This document shows, piece by piece, positions 33,768 to 42,769 of a DNA stretch of 64,000 nucleotides. The translations under genes were made by a program, and so were the position numbers. A model generated the notes under the pieces. That model was given only the letters and a program-made list of their open reading frames with translations. It was not told the origin of the DNA and ran no database searches. The DNA comes from Candidatus Binatia bacterium (GTDB lineage: Bacteria > Desulfobacterota > Binatia > Bin18), in the NCBI GenBank assembly GCA_022826945.1, contig JAJDTY010000044.1, forward strand, positions 1-64,000, in the 5' to 3' direction. Every line of letters begins with the position of its first letter. The first letter of the stretch is position 1.

Positions 33768-34747
33768 TACTCGCCCGTGTCGCAGATTCGCTCTACTGGA
33801 TGAACCGCTACCTGGAACGAGTGGAACACATCGCCCGTCTCCTGGGCTTGCAGCTCGAACACCTCCCCTCCAGCCCGGTCCATGAGATCGCCAATGGTTG
33901 GCGACGGCTCTTCAGCAGTCTTGATGCGCGTCCCCCCGGTGCGGATATCTACGGCGGCCCGGAGGACGAGGACGATTTCTTTTTCGCCGACGGCTATACC
34001 CTGACCGACTATCTGACCTTCGATACCACCAATCCCACCTCCATTGTGTTCTGCCTGACCGCGGCTCGGGAAAATGCCCGTCAGGTACGCGACGCCATCA
34101 GCAACGGGATTTGGTCGAGCCTCAACCGCGCCTACCTGCGCTTACGAGACACCAACTTGGTGGATATCTGGTCCAGGGAACCCGTTATGCTGTACCGCGA
34201 TATCGTCGAGACGGTCCAACTCTTCGACGGCGTGTGCGCGAGTTCCATGCGCCGGGACGCAGGCTGGCACTTTATGCGCATCGGTCGATTTATCGAGCGG
34301 GCCCAACTCGTCGGTTCCCTCCTTGAGGCGCATTGTGCAAACGTCAGGGACACGGCTGAGGAGGATAGTGACTGGGCGGGCCTTCTTCGGGCCTGTAATG
34401 CCTTTGAGGCCTACTGCCAACTCCACGGTGCCCAGATTGGGAGAGACAAGGTGCTGGGCTTTCTGGTGTACGATGCTGAATTGTCTTATTCCTTGCGTTT
34501 CGCCGTCAATCGGCTCCGGACGAGCCTGGAGACGATTGACCCACCGGTCCGCGGACGCCTGCCGGGGGAGCCATACGAGATTGTTGGGCGTCTGGATTCG
34601 GCCCTCTCCCACCACATGGTTAATCTGACAGATGGTGGAGGAGGCTGGTATGATCTTGCCGATCTCGTTATATTGTGTCGGAATTTCCACGAAGCCCTCG
34701 AGCGGACCTATGTCTATTATCCAACCGAAGCGCAGGCGGCTTCCTGA
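33764..34747 (+). CDS. Alpha-E domain protein (DUF403)
   Basis: A 327-residue all-helical protein. ILARVADSLYWMNRYLERVEH is the alpha-E start, ENARQVRDAISNGIW and GRFIERAQLVG are its core, and the length matches the family. Its partner is the permuted ATP-grasp protein, which it overlaps, and together they are proposed to make a peptide-like product. GTG start inside the ATP-grasp stop. The next gene starts immediately after the stop. Confidence 0.88.
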   Translation: MILARVADSLYWMNRYLERVEHIARLLGLQLEHLPSSPVHEIANGWRRLFSSLDARPPGADIYGGPEDEDDFFFADGYTLTDYLTFDTTNPTSIVFCLTAARENARQVRDAISNGIWSSLNRAYLRLRDTNLVDIWSREPVMLYRDIVETVQLFDGVCASSMRRDAGWHFMRIGRFIERAQLVGSLLEAHCANVRDTAEEDSDWAGLLRACNAFEAYCQLHGAQIGRDKVLGFLVYDAELSYSLRFAVNRLRTSLETIDPPVRGRLPGEPYEIVGRLDSALSHHMVNLTDGGGGWYDLADLVILCRNFHEALERTYVYYPTEAQAAS

Positions 34748-35239
34748 ATGTCCGGCGGGCGCACCGCGCGTATCATGGTGAAACCGATGCCACCCCGCGA
34801 ACCCCAACCGAACATTGATATCTCCCTCGCCTCCGACCTTTCCGCCCTTCCCATGCTCGCCCAGGCTATCCAGGAGTTCGGGACTGCCCACGCGCTCAGT
34901 CGGGACCTTCAAAGTCGCCTGAACCTCGTTCTGGACGAACTGGTAACAAACAGTGTTTGCTATGCCCTCCCCGATCTTGTCGAACCTGAGCTTCGATTGC
35001 GTCTATTCGTTGACCAGGACACCATCGTGGCTCAACTCGAAGACAACGGCGAGGCGTACAACCCATTTGAGGAGGCCCCAGAGCCGGATACCAGTCTGGG
35101 CATTGCGGAGCGTCCCATCGGCGGTCTCGGCATTTTTTTTGTCAAGAAGCTGACCGACAGTAGCACCTATGAGCGTATCGATGGACGTAATCGTATTACC
35201 CTGAAAAACGCGATTGGAGGGCAAGCCAGTGACGAATGA
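34748..35239 (+). CDS. RsbW-like serine kinase/anti-sigma factor (HATPase_c_2)
   Basis: A 163-residue GHKL ATPase. N box LNLVLDELVTNSVCYA, G1 LEDNGEAYNPFEEAP and G2 GGLGIFFVKKL are present, as in RsbW and SpoIIAB. It would phosphorylate the STAS protein encoded next or bind a sigma factor. ATG at 34748 directly follows the alpha-E stop. Its stop overlaps the STAS gene by 11 bases, so the two are made together. No sigma factor gene is in the window. Confidence 0.88.
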   Translation: MSGGRTARIMVKPMPPREPQPNIDISLASDLSALPMLAQAIQEFGTAHALSRDLQSRLNLVLDELVTNSVCYALPDLVEPELRLRLFVDQDTIVAQLEDNGEAYNPFEEAPEPDTSLGIAERPIGGLGIFFVKKLTDSSTYERIDGRNRITLKNAIGGQASDE

Positions 35240-35579
35240 AAATGCGCTGTCCGTGCAAACCGAGCGAGCCGAAAAGGCCGTTATCGTCTGTCCGGTAGGG
35301 CGGGTGGACGGAAGCAATGTGGGAGTGCTGGAAAGCGCTATTCGAGAGCTGCTCGATGCGGACCAGAAGACGCTCGTCTTCGATTTTGAGGAGCTGAACT
35401 ACATCAGCAGTGCTGGCTTGCGTGTGCTTCTGGTAACGGCCCGACGGGCACAGGCGGAAGGGGGAAAGGCGCTATTTTGCGGGCTGGCCGAACACATCGC
35501 CCATGTCTTTGAGATCAGCGGGTTCACGAATATCTTGACGATTTGCCAGAGCCGCAGCGAGGCGCTGGCTGCCTTGTAG
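35229..35579 (+). CDS. STAS anti-anti-sigma factor (RsbV-like)
   Basis: A 116-residue STAS domain: VDGSNVGVLESAIRELL, then NYISSAGLRVLLVTARRAQ, with the SSAGLR serine that is phosphorylated in RsbV/SpoIIAA. GTG at 35229 has GGAGGG 7 bases upstream, inside the RsbW coding end; a TTG at 35214 is a weaker option. It is the phospho-switch between the RsbW-like kinase and the PP2C phosphatase encoded next. Confidence 0.88.
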   Translation: MTNENALSVQTERAEKAVIVCPVGRVDGSNVGVLESAIRELLDADQKTLVFDFEELNYISSAGLRVLLVTARRAQAEGGKALFCGLAEHIAHVFEISGFTNILTICQSRSEALAAL

Positions 35580-35609
35580 ACACCGACTCCGATAGAGAGG
35601 GACCAGACC

Positions 35610-36800
35610 TTGACAACATCACCTGTTCGCCTCCTCGTGGTAGATGACGAAGAAGACCTCGAACTGCTCATCCGCCAGAAATTTCGTCGTCGTATCCGTA
35701 AAGGCGAATTCGATTTCGTTTTTGCCCGGCATGGCCAGGAAGCACTCGAAAAGCTCGCCGAGAACCCCGACATTCACTTGGTACTCTCGGATATCAACAT
35801 GCCCGTCATGGACGGGCTCGCGCTGCTGAGCAAGCTCGAAGACACCAACCCTGACGTCCAGGCGGTCATCGTTTCCGCCTACGGCGACATGGAGAATATC
35901 CGTACCGCCATGAACCGGGGTGCCTTCGATTTTGTAACCAAACCAATCAATTTTGACGACCTCGAAATCACGATTGAAAAGACACTCAACCATATCCGCG
36001 CCCTGGAAACCGCCCAGGAAGCACGGGACCGGCTCGTCGTCCTCAAGCGGGAACTCGATGTGGCCCAGCAGGTGCAAATGTCCGCCCTGCCCAAGGAGAT
36101 CCCGAGCAGCGAGACCCACGATGTCCAGGCGCTGATGATCCCGGCCCGGGAAGTCGGCGGGGACTTCTACGATTTTTTTCCCCTGAGCGATGAATTGATC
36201 GGTCTGGTCATCGCGGATGTCTCGGGCAAAGGGATTCCGGCGGCGCTGTTTACCCTCATGACGCGGACCCTCCTCAAAGGAACGGCCCGAGATTCCCCGT
36301 CACCCGCCGACTGCCTGAGCAGGGTGAACGATCTGCTGGCCGAGGACAACGAAACCTGTATTTTCATCACCCTTTTCTATGGGGTGTTTGATCTGCGGGA
36401 CGGCGTCTTCCTTTACAGCAACGGTGGGCATAACCCACCCCGCCTGTTGCGGAGCGATTCCCGGATCGAGGAGATTCCCCCCACTGGGAATCTGGTCCTC
36501 GGGATTGCCCCCGGACACGAATATCGCAACGGTGAGGTCCGGCTTGCCCCTGGGGATACCCTTTTCCTGTACACAGACGGCATTACCGAGGCCCAGAACA
36601 CCGATGATGAAGAGTTTGGAGAAGAGCGCCTCGATACGAAACTGGCCAGTCTTGGGCAGGTATCCGCCCGTGATATTGTGACCACGGTCGTCGATGAGGT
36701 GCGTACCTTTGCCGGAGATGCGCCGCAATCGGACGATATTACCTGCATTGCGATGCGCGTCGCCACCCTGCTTTCTTCCTCCGCTGTCGACGGGACATGA
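35610..36800 (+). CDS. Response regulator with PP2C/SpoIIE phosphatase output (RsbU-like)
   Basis: A 396-residue protein: receiver domain 1-125 (LLVVDDEEDLE, LSDINMPVMDG with the phospho-Asp, KPIN), a coiled-coil linker around 125-155, then a SpoIIE-type PP2C domain (MIPAREVGGDFYDF, LVIADVSGKGIPAALF, LYTDGITEAQN, GDAPQSDDITCIAM) with the metal-binding aspartates. It would dephosphorylate the STAS protein when its receiver is phosphorylated, freeing the sigma factor. TTG start at 35610. The partner kinase at 37963 is a likely input. Confidence 0.92.
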   Translation: MTTSPVRLLVVDDEEDLELLIRQKFRRRIRKGEFDFVFARHGQEALEKLAENPDIHLVLSDINMPVMDGLALLSKLEDTNPDVQAVIVSAYGDMENIRTAMNRGAFDFVTKPINFDDLEITIEKTLNHIRALETAQEARDRLVVLKRELDVAQQVQMSALPKEIPSSETHDVQALMIPAREVGGDFYDFFPLSDELIGLVIADVSGKGIPAALFTLMTRTLLKGTARDSPSPADCLSRVNDLLAEDNETCIFITLFYGVFDLRDGVFLYSNGGHNPPRLLRSDSRIEEIPPTGNLVLGIAPGHEYRNGEVRLAPGDTLFLYTDGITEAQNTDDEEFGEERLDTKLASLGQVSARDIVTTVVDEVRTFAGDAPQSDDITCIAMRVATLLSSSAVDGT

Positions 36801-37966
36801 TGCGCTCTACCCCAGCCCTTTTTCGTGCTACCCTGGGTCTCGTCGCCTGGGTCGGCGTGATGTTACATACCGTGCAGACGGTTGGCGCCGAAGAGTTGGT
36901 CTTTGGTCAGTCCGCAGCCTTGAGCGGCCCGGCCCGAGCCCTGGGCCAGGGGATGCGCGTCGGCCTGCTTGCCGCTTTCGAGGCGGTCAATCAGCAGGGA
37001 GGGATTCATGGCCAGCGCCTCGTCCTGGATTCCCTGGACGATGCCTATGAACCCGAGGCGGCCATCGCCAACACTCGTGAGCTTATCCGGCGTAACGTCT
37101 TTGCCCTAGTTGGTGCGGTTGGCACCCCGACTTCTTTGGCCGCCCAGCCGATTGCCACCGAGGCCGGTGTTCCCTATCTCGCGCCCTTTACCGGGGCGGA
37201 GTTCCTGCGCGACGCCCAACTCCGGCCCAATGTGCTCAATATGCGAGCCTCCTACTATCAGGAAACCGAGGAGATGGTCGCTCGTCTCACTGCCGACCTG
37301 GGTGTGCAGCGGCTCGGTATTCTCTACCAGAACGATTCCTATGGACGCGCCGGGCTGACGGGCGTACGCCGTGCCGTCGCCCGTCTTAATCTGCCCCCCG
37401 TTGCGGAAGCGGACTATCCGCGCAACACCGAGGCGGTCAAAGTCGCCCTGCTCGACCTGCGCCGCTCCCGGCCCGAGGCGATTGTCATCATCGGGGCCTA
37501 CAGGCCCGCGGCCGCCCTGATCCGCTGGGCTAGGCGGCTCGACTTCAACCCGTATTTCATCAATATTTCCTTTGTCGGCAGTTCGGCCCTGGCGAGGGAA
37601 CTCGGCCCCGACGGGGCTGGGGTCTATGTCACCCAGGTCGTTCCCTTCCCCACTGACGTCAGCCTCCCGGTAGTCGCCCACTATCAGCAAGCCCTGGCTG
37701 CGGTGGACCCGGAGAGTACGCCGGGCTTCGTGTCACTTGAAGGGTATCTGGCGGGCCGCCTCGTAGCAGAGGGCCTGCGTCTGGCCGGACCCAACCCAAC
37801 CAGGACAGGATTTCTTGACGCGCTACGAAAGGCTGAGACCATCGACCTGGACGGTTTCCTGCTGCGCTATGGTCCGGCTGACAATCAAGGTTCCGACCAA
37901 GTCTATCTGACCATTATCGACAGTCAGGGACGTTTTCGGTCAGTCCAGAGAATGGTGCCGCAATGA
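36797..37966 (+). CDS. Periplasmic binding protein (Leu/Ile/Val-type, Peripla_BP_6)
   Basis: A 389-residue type I periplasmic binding protein. The signal peptide MMRSTPALFRATLGLVAWVGVM ends about residue 31 (AEEL). Then FGQSAALSGPARALGQGMR and GAVGTPTSLAAQPIATEAGV mark the branched-chain amino-acid type. No ABC permease or ATPase is nearby; instead its stop overlaps the histidine kinase start (ATGA), so it is probably a ligand sensor rather than an importer subunit. It overlaps the phosphatase gene by 4 bases too. Confidence 0.85.
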   Translation: MMRSTPALFRATLGLVAWVGVMLHTVQTVGAEELVFGQSAALSGPARALGQGMRVGLLAAFEAVNQQGGIHGQRLVLDSLDDAYEPEAAIANTRELIRRNVFALVGAVGTPTSLAAQPIATEAGVPYLAPFTGAEFLRDAQLRPNVLNMRASYYQETEEMVARLTADLGVQRLGILYQNDSYGRAGLTGVRRAVARLNLPPVAEADYPRNTEAVKVALLDLRRSRPEAIVIIGAYRPAAALIRWARRLDFNPYFINISFVGSSALARELGPDGAGVYVTQVVPFPTDVSLPVVAHYQQALAAVDPESTPGFVSLEGYLAGRLVAEGLRLAGPNPTRTGFLDALRKAETIDLDGFLLRYGPADNQGSDQVYLTIIDSQGRFRSVQRMVPQ

Positions 37967-40251
37967 GCCATGACGACCGCCCCGTCACCACCTCCGGAGA
38001 AGCCCTGGCCCTGCGCCCTTCCCCTTCTGCAGAAGGAGTGGAACCGGAAAAGGGACGCCGGCTCCGCCTCGGGATCGGGCCACAGCTCTATATCGGTCTG
38101 CTGGGCGGCGTCCTGCTGACCCTGAGTGCCAGCCTAGTGGCTTATTTCTCTTTTCACCAGATTGTCCAGCACGGCTCCCGACTGACGGAGTCCAGCATCC
38201 CCAACCTGAGCAGTGCGGTAGACGCGGCGCGCCAGAGTTCTGTTGTGGTGAACGGGGCACTCCGCCTCATCTCCGCCTCTTCGCTCCAGGAACACGGAAC
38301 AGTGGCCGAAGAGTTGGCCAGAGAACAGTCCGCCCTCAGCACCCTCATCCAGGAACTCGCGTCCCAGACCGCCTTTGGTGAACAGACCCGTCTGATCGAA
38401 GACCACCTCGCCGAACTGAGCGTCCACCTGGAGCTCATCCAACAATCGGCCGCCCGCCGTCTGGTCATCGCACAGGCATTGGAGGGCCTCAAGCTGGAAC
38501 TTGACGAGACGAACCGACGTATCGAGCAACACATCGTGACCCTGATCGATGATCAGGACTTCTATCTGGTGGAGGGGCTGCGCCGCCTGCAAGACCAGCC
38601 GAGCCCGATCAATGAGCGCGCTTCCGAAACCGAGCTCACCTACTCCCGAGACCTGACAACCCTGAACCACCAGGCTAATCTCTCCGTGCTCCTGTTGAGC
38701 AATGCCCTGGCCCTGTCAGACCGAGGCCTGCTTCCGCCCCTCCGCGAGCGCTTCCGCAGTACTGTGCAGAACTTCCGGCGCGCCTATGAGCGGCTGTCGG
38801 TGCGGACCCCGGACAGCGTTCTCGGAACAGACCTGGAGCGCCTGGCACAAATGGGGGAGGCTGATGAAGGGAGCGCCCCCTTACGCGAAGAATCCCTCCC
38901 CTCGTTGACCAGTGCGGTGATCGATACTGGGATTATTCCCCTGCGCGAAGAGACCCTGCTTCGCCTGGAGCAAGAAGAGGCCGCGCTGGCAAAAGGTCGT
39001 GCGGCTTCTGCCATGCTCCTCACCGAGGTGAACACCCTGGTAGAAGAGATCAACGATGAAGCGGTCGAATCCAGTAACGCTGCCCAGTCTGCCGCCCAGA
39101 CCGGGCGGTTGATCCTCGGAGTCCTCAACATCCTGAGCATCTCAGGCGCCCTTCTCATCGGCTGGTTGTTTGTCGGACGCTATATGATCCGCCGCTTGGT
39201 TGGGCTGGCTACGGCCATGCGCTCCATGGCCAGCGGCGACCTGGAGGTGCCGGTCGAGGTGAAGGGCAGTGACGAGGTGACGGATATGGCCAACGCCCTG
39301 GAAGTCTTCCGACGCTACGCCCTGGAAGTGCAGCGGCTGAACTTGGTCGAGAAGCTGGCCAAAGAGCTGGATGCGAAGAACCACACCCTTGAGCAGACCT
39401 TAGAACATCTCGAACAGGCGCAAGAACAGATCGTCGTCGAACAAAAACTTGCCTCACTCGGTCAGCTCACCGCCGGGGTGGCCCATGAAATCAAGAATCC
39501 GCTGAACTTTGTGAGTAACTTCTCCGAAGTGTCTGTCGAACTGGTTGATGAGATCGAGGAAGTCATGGAGGAGGCGAAGAGCGGAGAGGTCGAGATGTCT
39601 GAAGAAATCACGCCCATCCTCTCGGACCTCAGGCTGAACCTCCAGAAGGTCAAGGAGCATAGCCAACGCGCCGACGGTATCGTGCGGAGCATGCTCGAAC
39701 ATTCCCGTGGCGGGCCGGGAGATTGGCGGGAGACCGACCTGAACGCTCTGCTGAAGCAATACGTGGACCTCTCCTATCACGCGATGCGCGCGAATAATAC
39801 AGACTTCAATGTGACGCTGACCCAGGACCTCGACCCGGAAATGGGTATGCTCACGGTTGTCCCCCAGGACATCGGTCGGGTATTCCTCAATCTCGTCAAC
39901 AATGCCTGCCAGGCCCTCGATGAAAAACGCCAGAACTCGGACGGGGGCTTTGAGCCGGAACTGCGTATCACCAGCAGCCGCCTGGAAGATCACGCCGAGT
40001 TCGACATTCGCGACAACGGCCCCGGTATTCCGGAGGAACTACGCGAGCGGATCTTCGAGCCCTTCGTGACCACGAAGAAGCCGGGCGAAGGAACAGGACT
40101 TGGCCTGTCACTAACCATGGACATCCTCACCCGCCACGGAGGTTCCATCCATCTCGATACCGAGGAGGGCGTCTTTACCGAGATGCGAGTAATCCTCCCG
40201 CTCGAACCGCCTCAGGATACCGGTCACGAACCCCCTGCAGCAGCAGGGTAA
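37963..40251 (+). CDS. Membrane sensor histidine kinase
   Basis: A 762-residue kinase. TM1 GPQLYIGLLGGVLLTLSASL (about 44-66), a 330-residue helical periplasmic domain, TM2 GRLILGVLNILSISGALLIG (about 384-405), HAMP, coiled coil, then HisKA GQLTAGVAHEIKNPLNFVSN and HATPase (LNLVNNACQAL, DNGPGIPEELRERIFEPFV, GTGLGLSLTM). It is built like TorS-type kinases that read a periplasmic binding protein. The binding protein gene overlaps it by 4 bases, and its likely target is the receiver-phosphatase of the same operon. Confidence 0.92.
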   Translation: MSHDDRPVTTSGEALALRPSPSAEGVEPEKGRRLRLGIGPQLYIGLLGGVLLTLSASLVAYFSFHQIVQHGSRLTESSIPNLSSAVDAARQSSVVVNGALRLISASSLQEHGTVAEELAREQSALSTLIQELASQTAFGEQTRLIEDHLAELSVHLELIQQSAARRLVIAQALEGLKLELDETNRRIEQHIVTLIDDQDFYLVEGLRRLQDQPSPINERASETELTYSRDLTTLNHQANLSVLLLSNALALSDRGLLPPLRERFRSTVQNFRRAYERLSVRTPDSVLGTDLERLAQMGEADEGSAPLREESLPSLTSAVIDTGIIPLREETLLRLEQEEAALAKGRAASAMLLTEVNTLVEEINDEAVESSNAAQSAAQTGRLILGVLNILSISGALLIGWLFVGRYMIRRLVGLATAMRSMASGDLEVPVEVKGSDEVTDMANALEVFRRYALEVQRLNLVEKLAKELDAKNHTLEQTLEHLEQAQEQIVVEQKLASLGQLTAGVAHEIKNPLNFVSNFSEVSVELVDEIEEVMEEAKSGEVEMSEEITPILSDLRLNLQKVKEHSQRADGIVRSMLEHSRGGPGDWRETDLNALLKQYVDLSYHAMRANNTDFNVTLTQDLDPEMGMLTVVPQDIGRVFLNLVNNACQALDEKRQNSDGGFEPELRITSSRLEDHAEFDIRDNGPGIPEELRERIFEPFVTTKKPGEGTGLGLSLTMDILTRHGGSIHLDTEEGVFTEMRVILPLEPPQDTGHEPPAAAG

Positions 40252-40353
40252 CCGGCCGTTTCTCGCTGGTGCTCCGACCTGCGTCCGCCTTTGCGCTCCT
40301 GCGGCTGTTTGTGGTAGTCACAGGCAAATATTTATCTCGCGAGGGGAAACCGC

Positions 40354-41595
40354 ATGAAATTCTGGATGTTTCATCTTATGCCATGGCCACACCTGCCTGA
40401 GAATTTTACCGAGCAATACGATACGGCCTGGGTGACGTGTTCAAACAGTCTGTTTGATCCCGAGCGTGGCCCGGAGGTCTATCACCAGTATATCGATCAG
40501 CTCGCTTATGCCGATACGCTGGGCTTCGACGGGGTGGTCATCAATGAGCATCACCAGAATGCCTATGGCATTATGCCTTCGCCCAATTTGATTGCCGCCG
40601 CACTGTCGCAGCGGATCACACAGGCCCGTGTCATGGTGCTGGGCAACGGCCTGCCGCTCTACGATGTCCCGCTCAAGATCGCCGAAGAATTTGCCATGCT
40701 CGATAATATGTTCCGCGGGAAATTTGACTGTGGCTTTGTCGTTGGCGGTGGCCCCGAGTATTACTCCTACAGCAAGAATCCGACCTATGCCCGAGAACGA
40801 TTCCGCGAAGCCACCGAACTCATTCTCAAGGCCTGGACCGACCCAGGTCCGTTCTCCTGGGAGGGCAAACATTTTCCGCTCCAATACGTCAACACTTGGC
40901 CACGGCCCGTGCAGTCCCCGCACCCTCCCGTGTGGATCCCCGGTGTGGGCAGTATTGAAACCATGGAGTTCGTCGCCCAGAAAGGGCTTATCTATGCGGC
41001 TCTGACCTACTCGCACGTTGAGGCCTTTCGTCGCAATGCAGCCTTTTTTCAGGAGACCGTGGCGCGGGTTGGCACATCTCCCTATCACCCAGAGATGCTA
41101 GGCTGGCTGGTTCCCATGTATGTGGCGGAAACCGACCAGAAGGCGCGAGAAGAAGCGGAAGAACATATCTGGTATTTCATTGATAAACTGCTCAAAGGCT
41201 TTGCCGGCAAGGGCCGAACCTGGATGCCTCCGGGCTATACCTCACTCCAGTCGCTCCAGCGTCTCCAGGAACTCAACGATCCGGGCAGCGGTCACGCCTC
41301 GGAGAGCAACTGGCAACTCGGCCATGCCAAGAATTGGGATGATATCGAAGCGGGCGGCTCGGTCCTGATTGGCAGTCCGCAGACTGTGCGGGAACAACTC
41401 CTCAAATACGTGGCCGAGTTCAAGGTCGGACATATTCTTGCCCTGCCGCAGTTCGGAAGTCTGCCCGATCATCTGACCCGTAAGAATATGGAACTACTGG
41501 CCGGCGAAGTCTTTCCCTATGTGCGCAAACATGCCGGAGCGGCGTTTGAGAGCGCCCCGGCGATGGACGCCCAACCCGCTCCGGCTTCGGCCTAA
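40354..41595 (+). CDS. LLM-class flavin-dependent oxidoreductase
   Basis: A 413-residue luciferase-like TIM barrel. FDGVVINEHHQNAYGIMPSPNLIAAALSQR includes the EHH segment; KFDCGFVVGGGPEYY and HPPVWIPGVGSIET are conserved. Family members use FMN or F420 to oxidise or reduce alkanes, amines or sugars; F420 is made by this organism, so F420 use is plausible but not shown. ATG at 40354 has GAGGGG 8 bases upstream. The alpha/beta hydrolase gene follows at 78 bases; the substrate is unknown. Confidence 0.85.
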   Translation: MKFWMFHLMPWPHLPENFTEQYDTAWVTCSNSLFDPERGPEVYHQYIDQLAYADTLGFDGVVINEHHQNAYGIMPSPNLIAAALSQRITQARVMVLGNGLPLYDVPLKIAEEFAMLDNMFRGKFDCGFVVGGGPEYYSYSKNPTYARERFREATELILKAWTDPGPFSWEGKHFPLQYVNTWPRPVQSPHPPVWIPGVGSIETMEFVAQKGLIYAALTYSHVEAFRRNAAFFQETVARVGTSPYHPEMLGWLVPMYVAETDQKAREEAEEHIWYFIDKLLKGFAGKGRTWMPPGYTSLQSLQRLQELNDPGSGHASESNWQLGHAKNWDDIEAGGSVLIGSPQTVREQLLKYVAEFKVGHILALPQFGSLPDHLTRKNMELLAGEVFPYVRKHAGAAFESAPAMDAQPAPASA

Positions 41596-41673
41596 ACGAG
41601 CCGTTGAGGTCGGCGACGCCGGCCTCCCTGCCCTGCTTGCATACGCCCAACCCCGATCGACAGGACATATACT

Positions 41674-42495
41674 ATGACACTTCGCTCAGAAATCCTGACC
41701 ATCCGCAATCAAAAGGTCCATCTCCTGCAAGACGGTGCAGGTCCTCCCCTGCTCTATCTGCACGGCCTGGTGGCGGACCTGCATAGCTTCCCGGCCGACG
41801 GTGGGCTGACCGCTTTTCACGAAACGCTCGCACAGTCGTTTACCGTCTACGCACCAGCCCTGCCCGGCTATGCGGAGACCGAGGGCTATGACGAATTGGA
41901 GACGGTTGAGGACCTGGTCTTCTTCTGCCTCGACGTGCTGGATGCCTTGAAATTGGACACCGTGCACCTGGTTGGCACCTCCCTGGGGGGCTGGGTCGCG
42001 ACCGAACTGGCAACCCGTCATGCGCACCGCTTACACAAACTCGTGCTCATTAACCCACTCGGCATCTCCACGTCGGAAGCCCGTATTGGCAATTTCTTCT
42101 ATGCCGTGACACCTAAGGCGGAGGGCGGCAATCACGAAGTCCGGGAGTTGATCTTTTCTGACCAGAATTCGGAATTGGCCATGGGAGCTATCCCAGATGA
42201 CATGGCACCCGAGTCCCAGTTTTTATTCTATAAGGCGCAGATGGTCTCGGCCCGTATCGGCTGGACCCCTCCGTCGCTCTACAACCCCCGGCTCAAAGAT
42301 CGTCTCTACCGCGTCACAGTGCCGACGCTTCTGGTCTCCGCGGCGGAAGACAGGCTTGTGCCAACCTTGGTAGCCGATGTGTATCAGACCGGCTTGCCCG
42401 AGGCCAAGCTGGTCCGGGTTGCGGACGCCGCGCATGCCATCTGGCTTGAACGGCCGCAACACACGGCAGAGCTCGTTACACGATTTTTGCAGTAA
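41674..42495 (+). CDS. Alpha/beta hydrolase
   Basis: A 273-residue serine hydrolase. LYLHGLVADLHSF gives the HG oxyanion loop, VGTSLGGWVATELATRH the GxSxG nucleophile, AAEDRLVP the acid and DAAHAIWLERP the histidine. It resembles MhpC/dehalogenase-type enzymes for C-C, ester or halide bonds. ATG at 41674. It directly follows the LLM oxidoreductase, a pairing that suggests a two-step degradation such as monooxygenation followed by hydrolysis; that is inference. Confidence 0.85.
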   Translation: MTLRSEILTIRNQKVHLLQDGAGPPLLYLHGLVADLHSFPADGGLTAFHETLAQSFTVYAPALPGYAETEGYDELETVEDLVFFCLDVLDALKLDTVHLVGTSLGGWVATELATRHAHRLHKLVLINPLGISTSEARIGNFFYAVTPKAEGGNHEVRELIFSDQNSELAMGAIPDDMAPESQFLFYKAQMVSARIGWTPPSLYNPRLKDRLYRVTVPTLLVSAAEDRLVPTLVADVYQTGLPEAKLVRVADAAHAIWLERPQHTAELVTRFLQ

Positions 42496-42508
42496 AGCGT
42501 ACGCCAAT

Positions 42509-42667
42509 ATGGGCGCCAAGCATGCATTGATCTCCCTGGTCTATCTCGTTGGCGCAGCCCTCCTTTTCAGCCTTGCGCGGGCGGAGTTTTGGCAGGAGCG
42601 GATACCCGAAACGGCCCCCTTTGAACACCATGACGAGCTCCCAGACTTTGCCTCGTCCGTGACGTAG
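42509..42667 (+). CDS. Small membrane peptide, tentative
   Basis: A 52-residue ORF: MGAKHALISLVYLVGAALLFS forms one hydrophobic helix, followed by a polar tail PETAPFEHHDELPDF. It lies 13 bases after the hydrolase stop, but has no clear ribosome site. I recognise no family. It may be a real small membrane protein or chance. Confidence 0.35.
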   Translation: MGAKHALISLVYLVGAALLFSLARAEFWQERIPETAPFEHHDELPDFASSVT

Positions 42668-42700
42668 TCCGCTCACTTGCCGCCCCAGTTTTGGCGCTTC

Positions 42701-42725
42701 TTTCTTTCCTGTGATAGGAAAGAAA
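42701..42725. repeat. Perfect 10-bp hairpin upstream of fbp
   Basis: Arms TTTCTTTCCT/AGGAAAGAAA around GTGAT, 45 bases before the fbp start. No T-run follows on the plus strand, so it is either an operator or a terminator of the upstream unit on the opposite strand. Confidence 0.5.
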
Positions 42726-42769
42726 ACCGGGTCGTGTCATACGAAGAATAGCTGCGTAAGGAGGATGGT

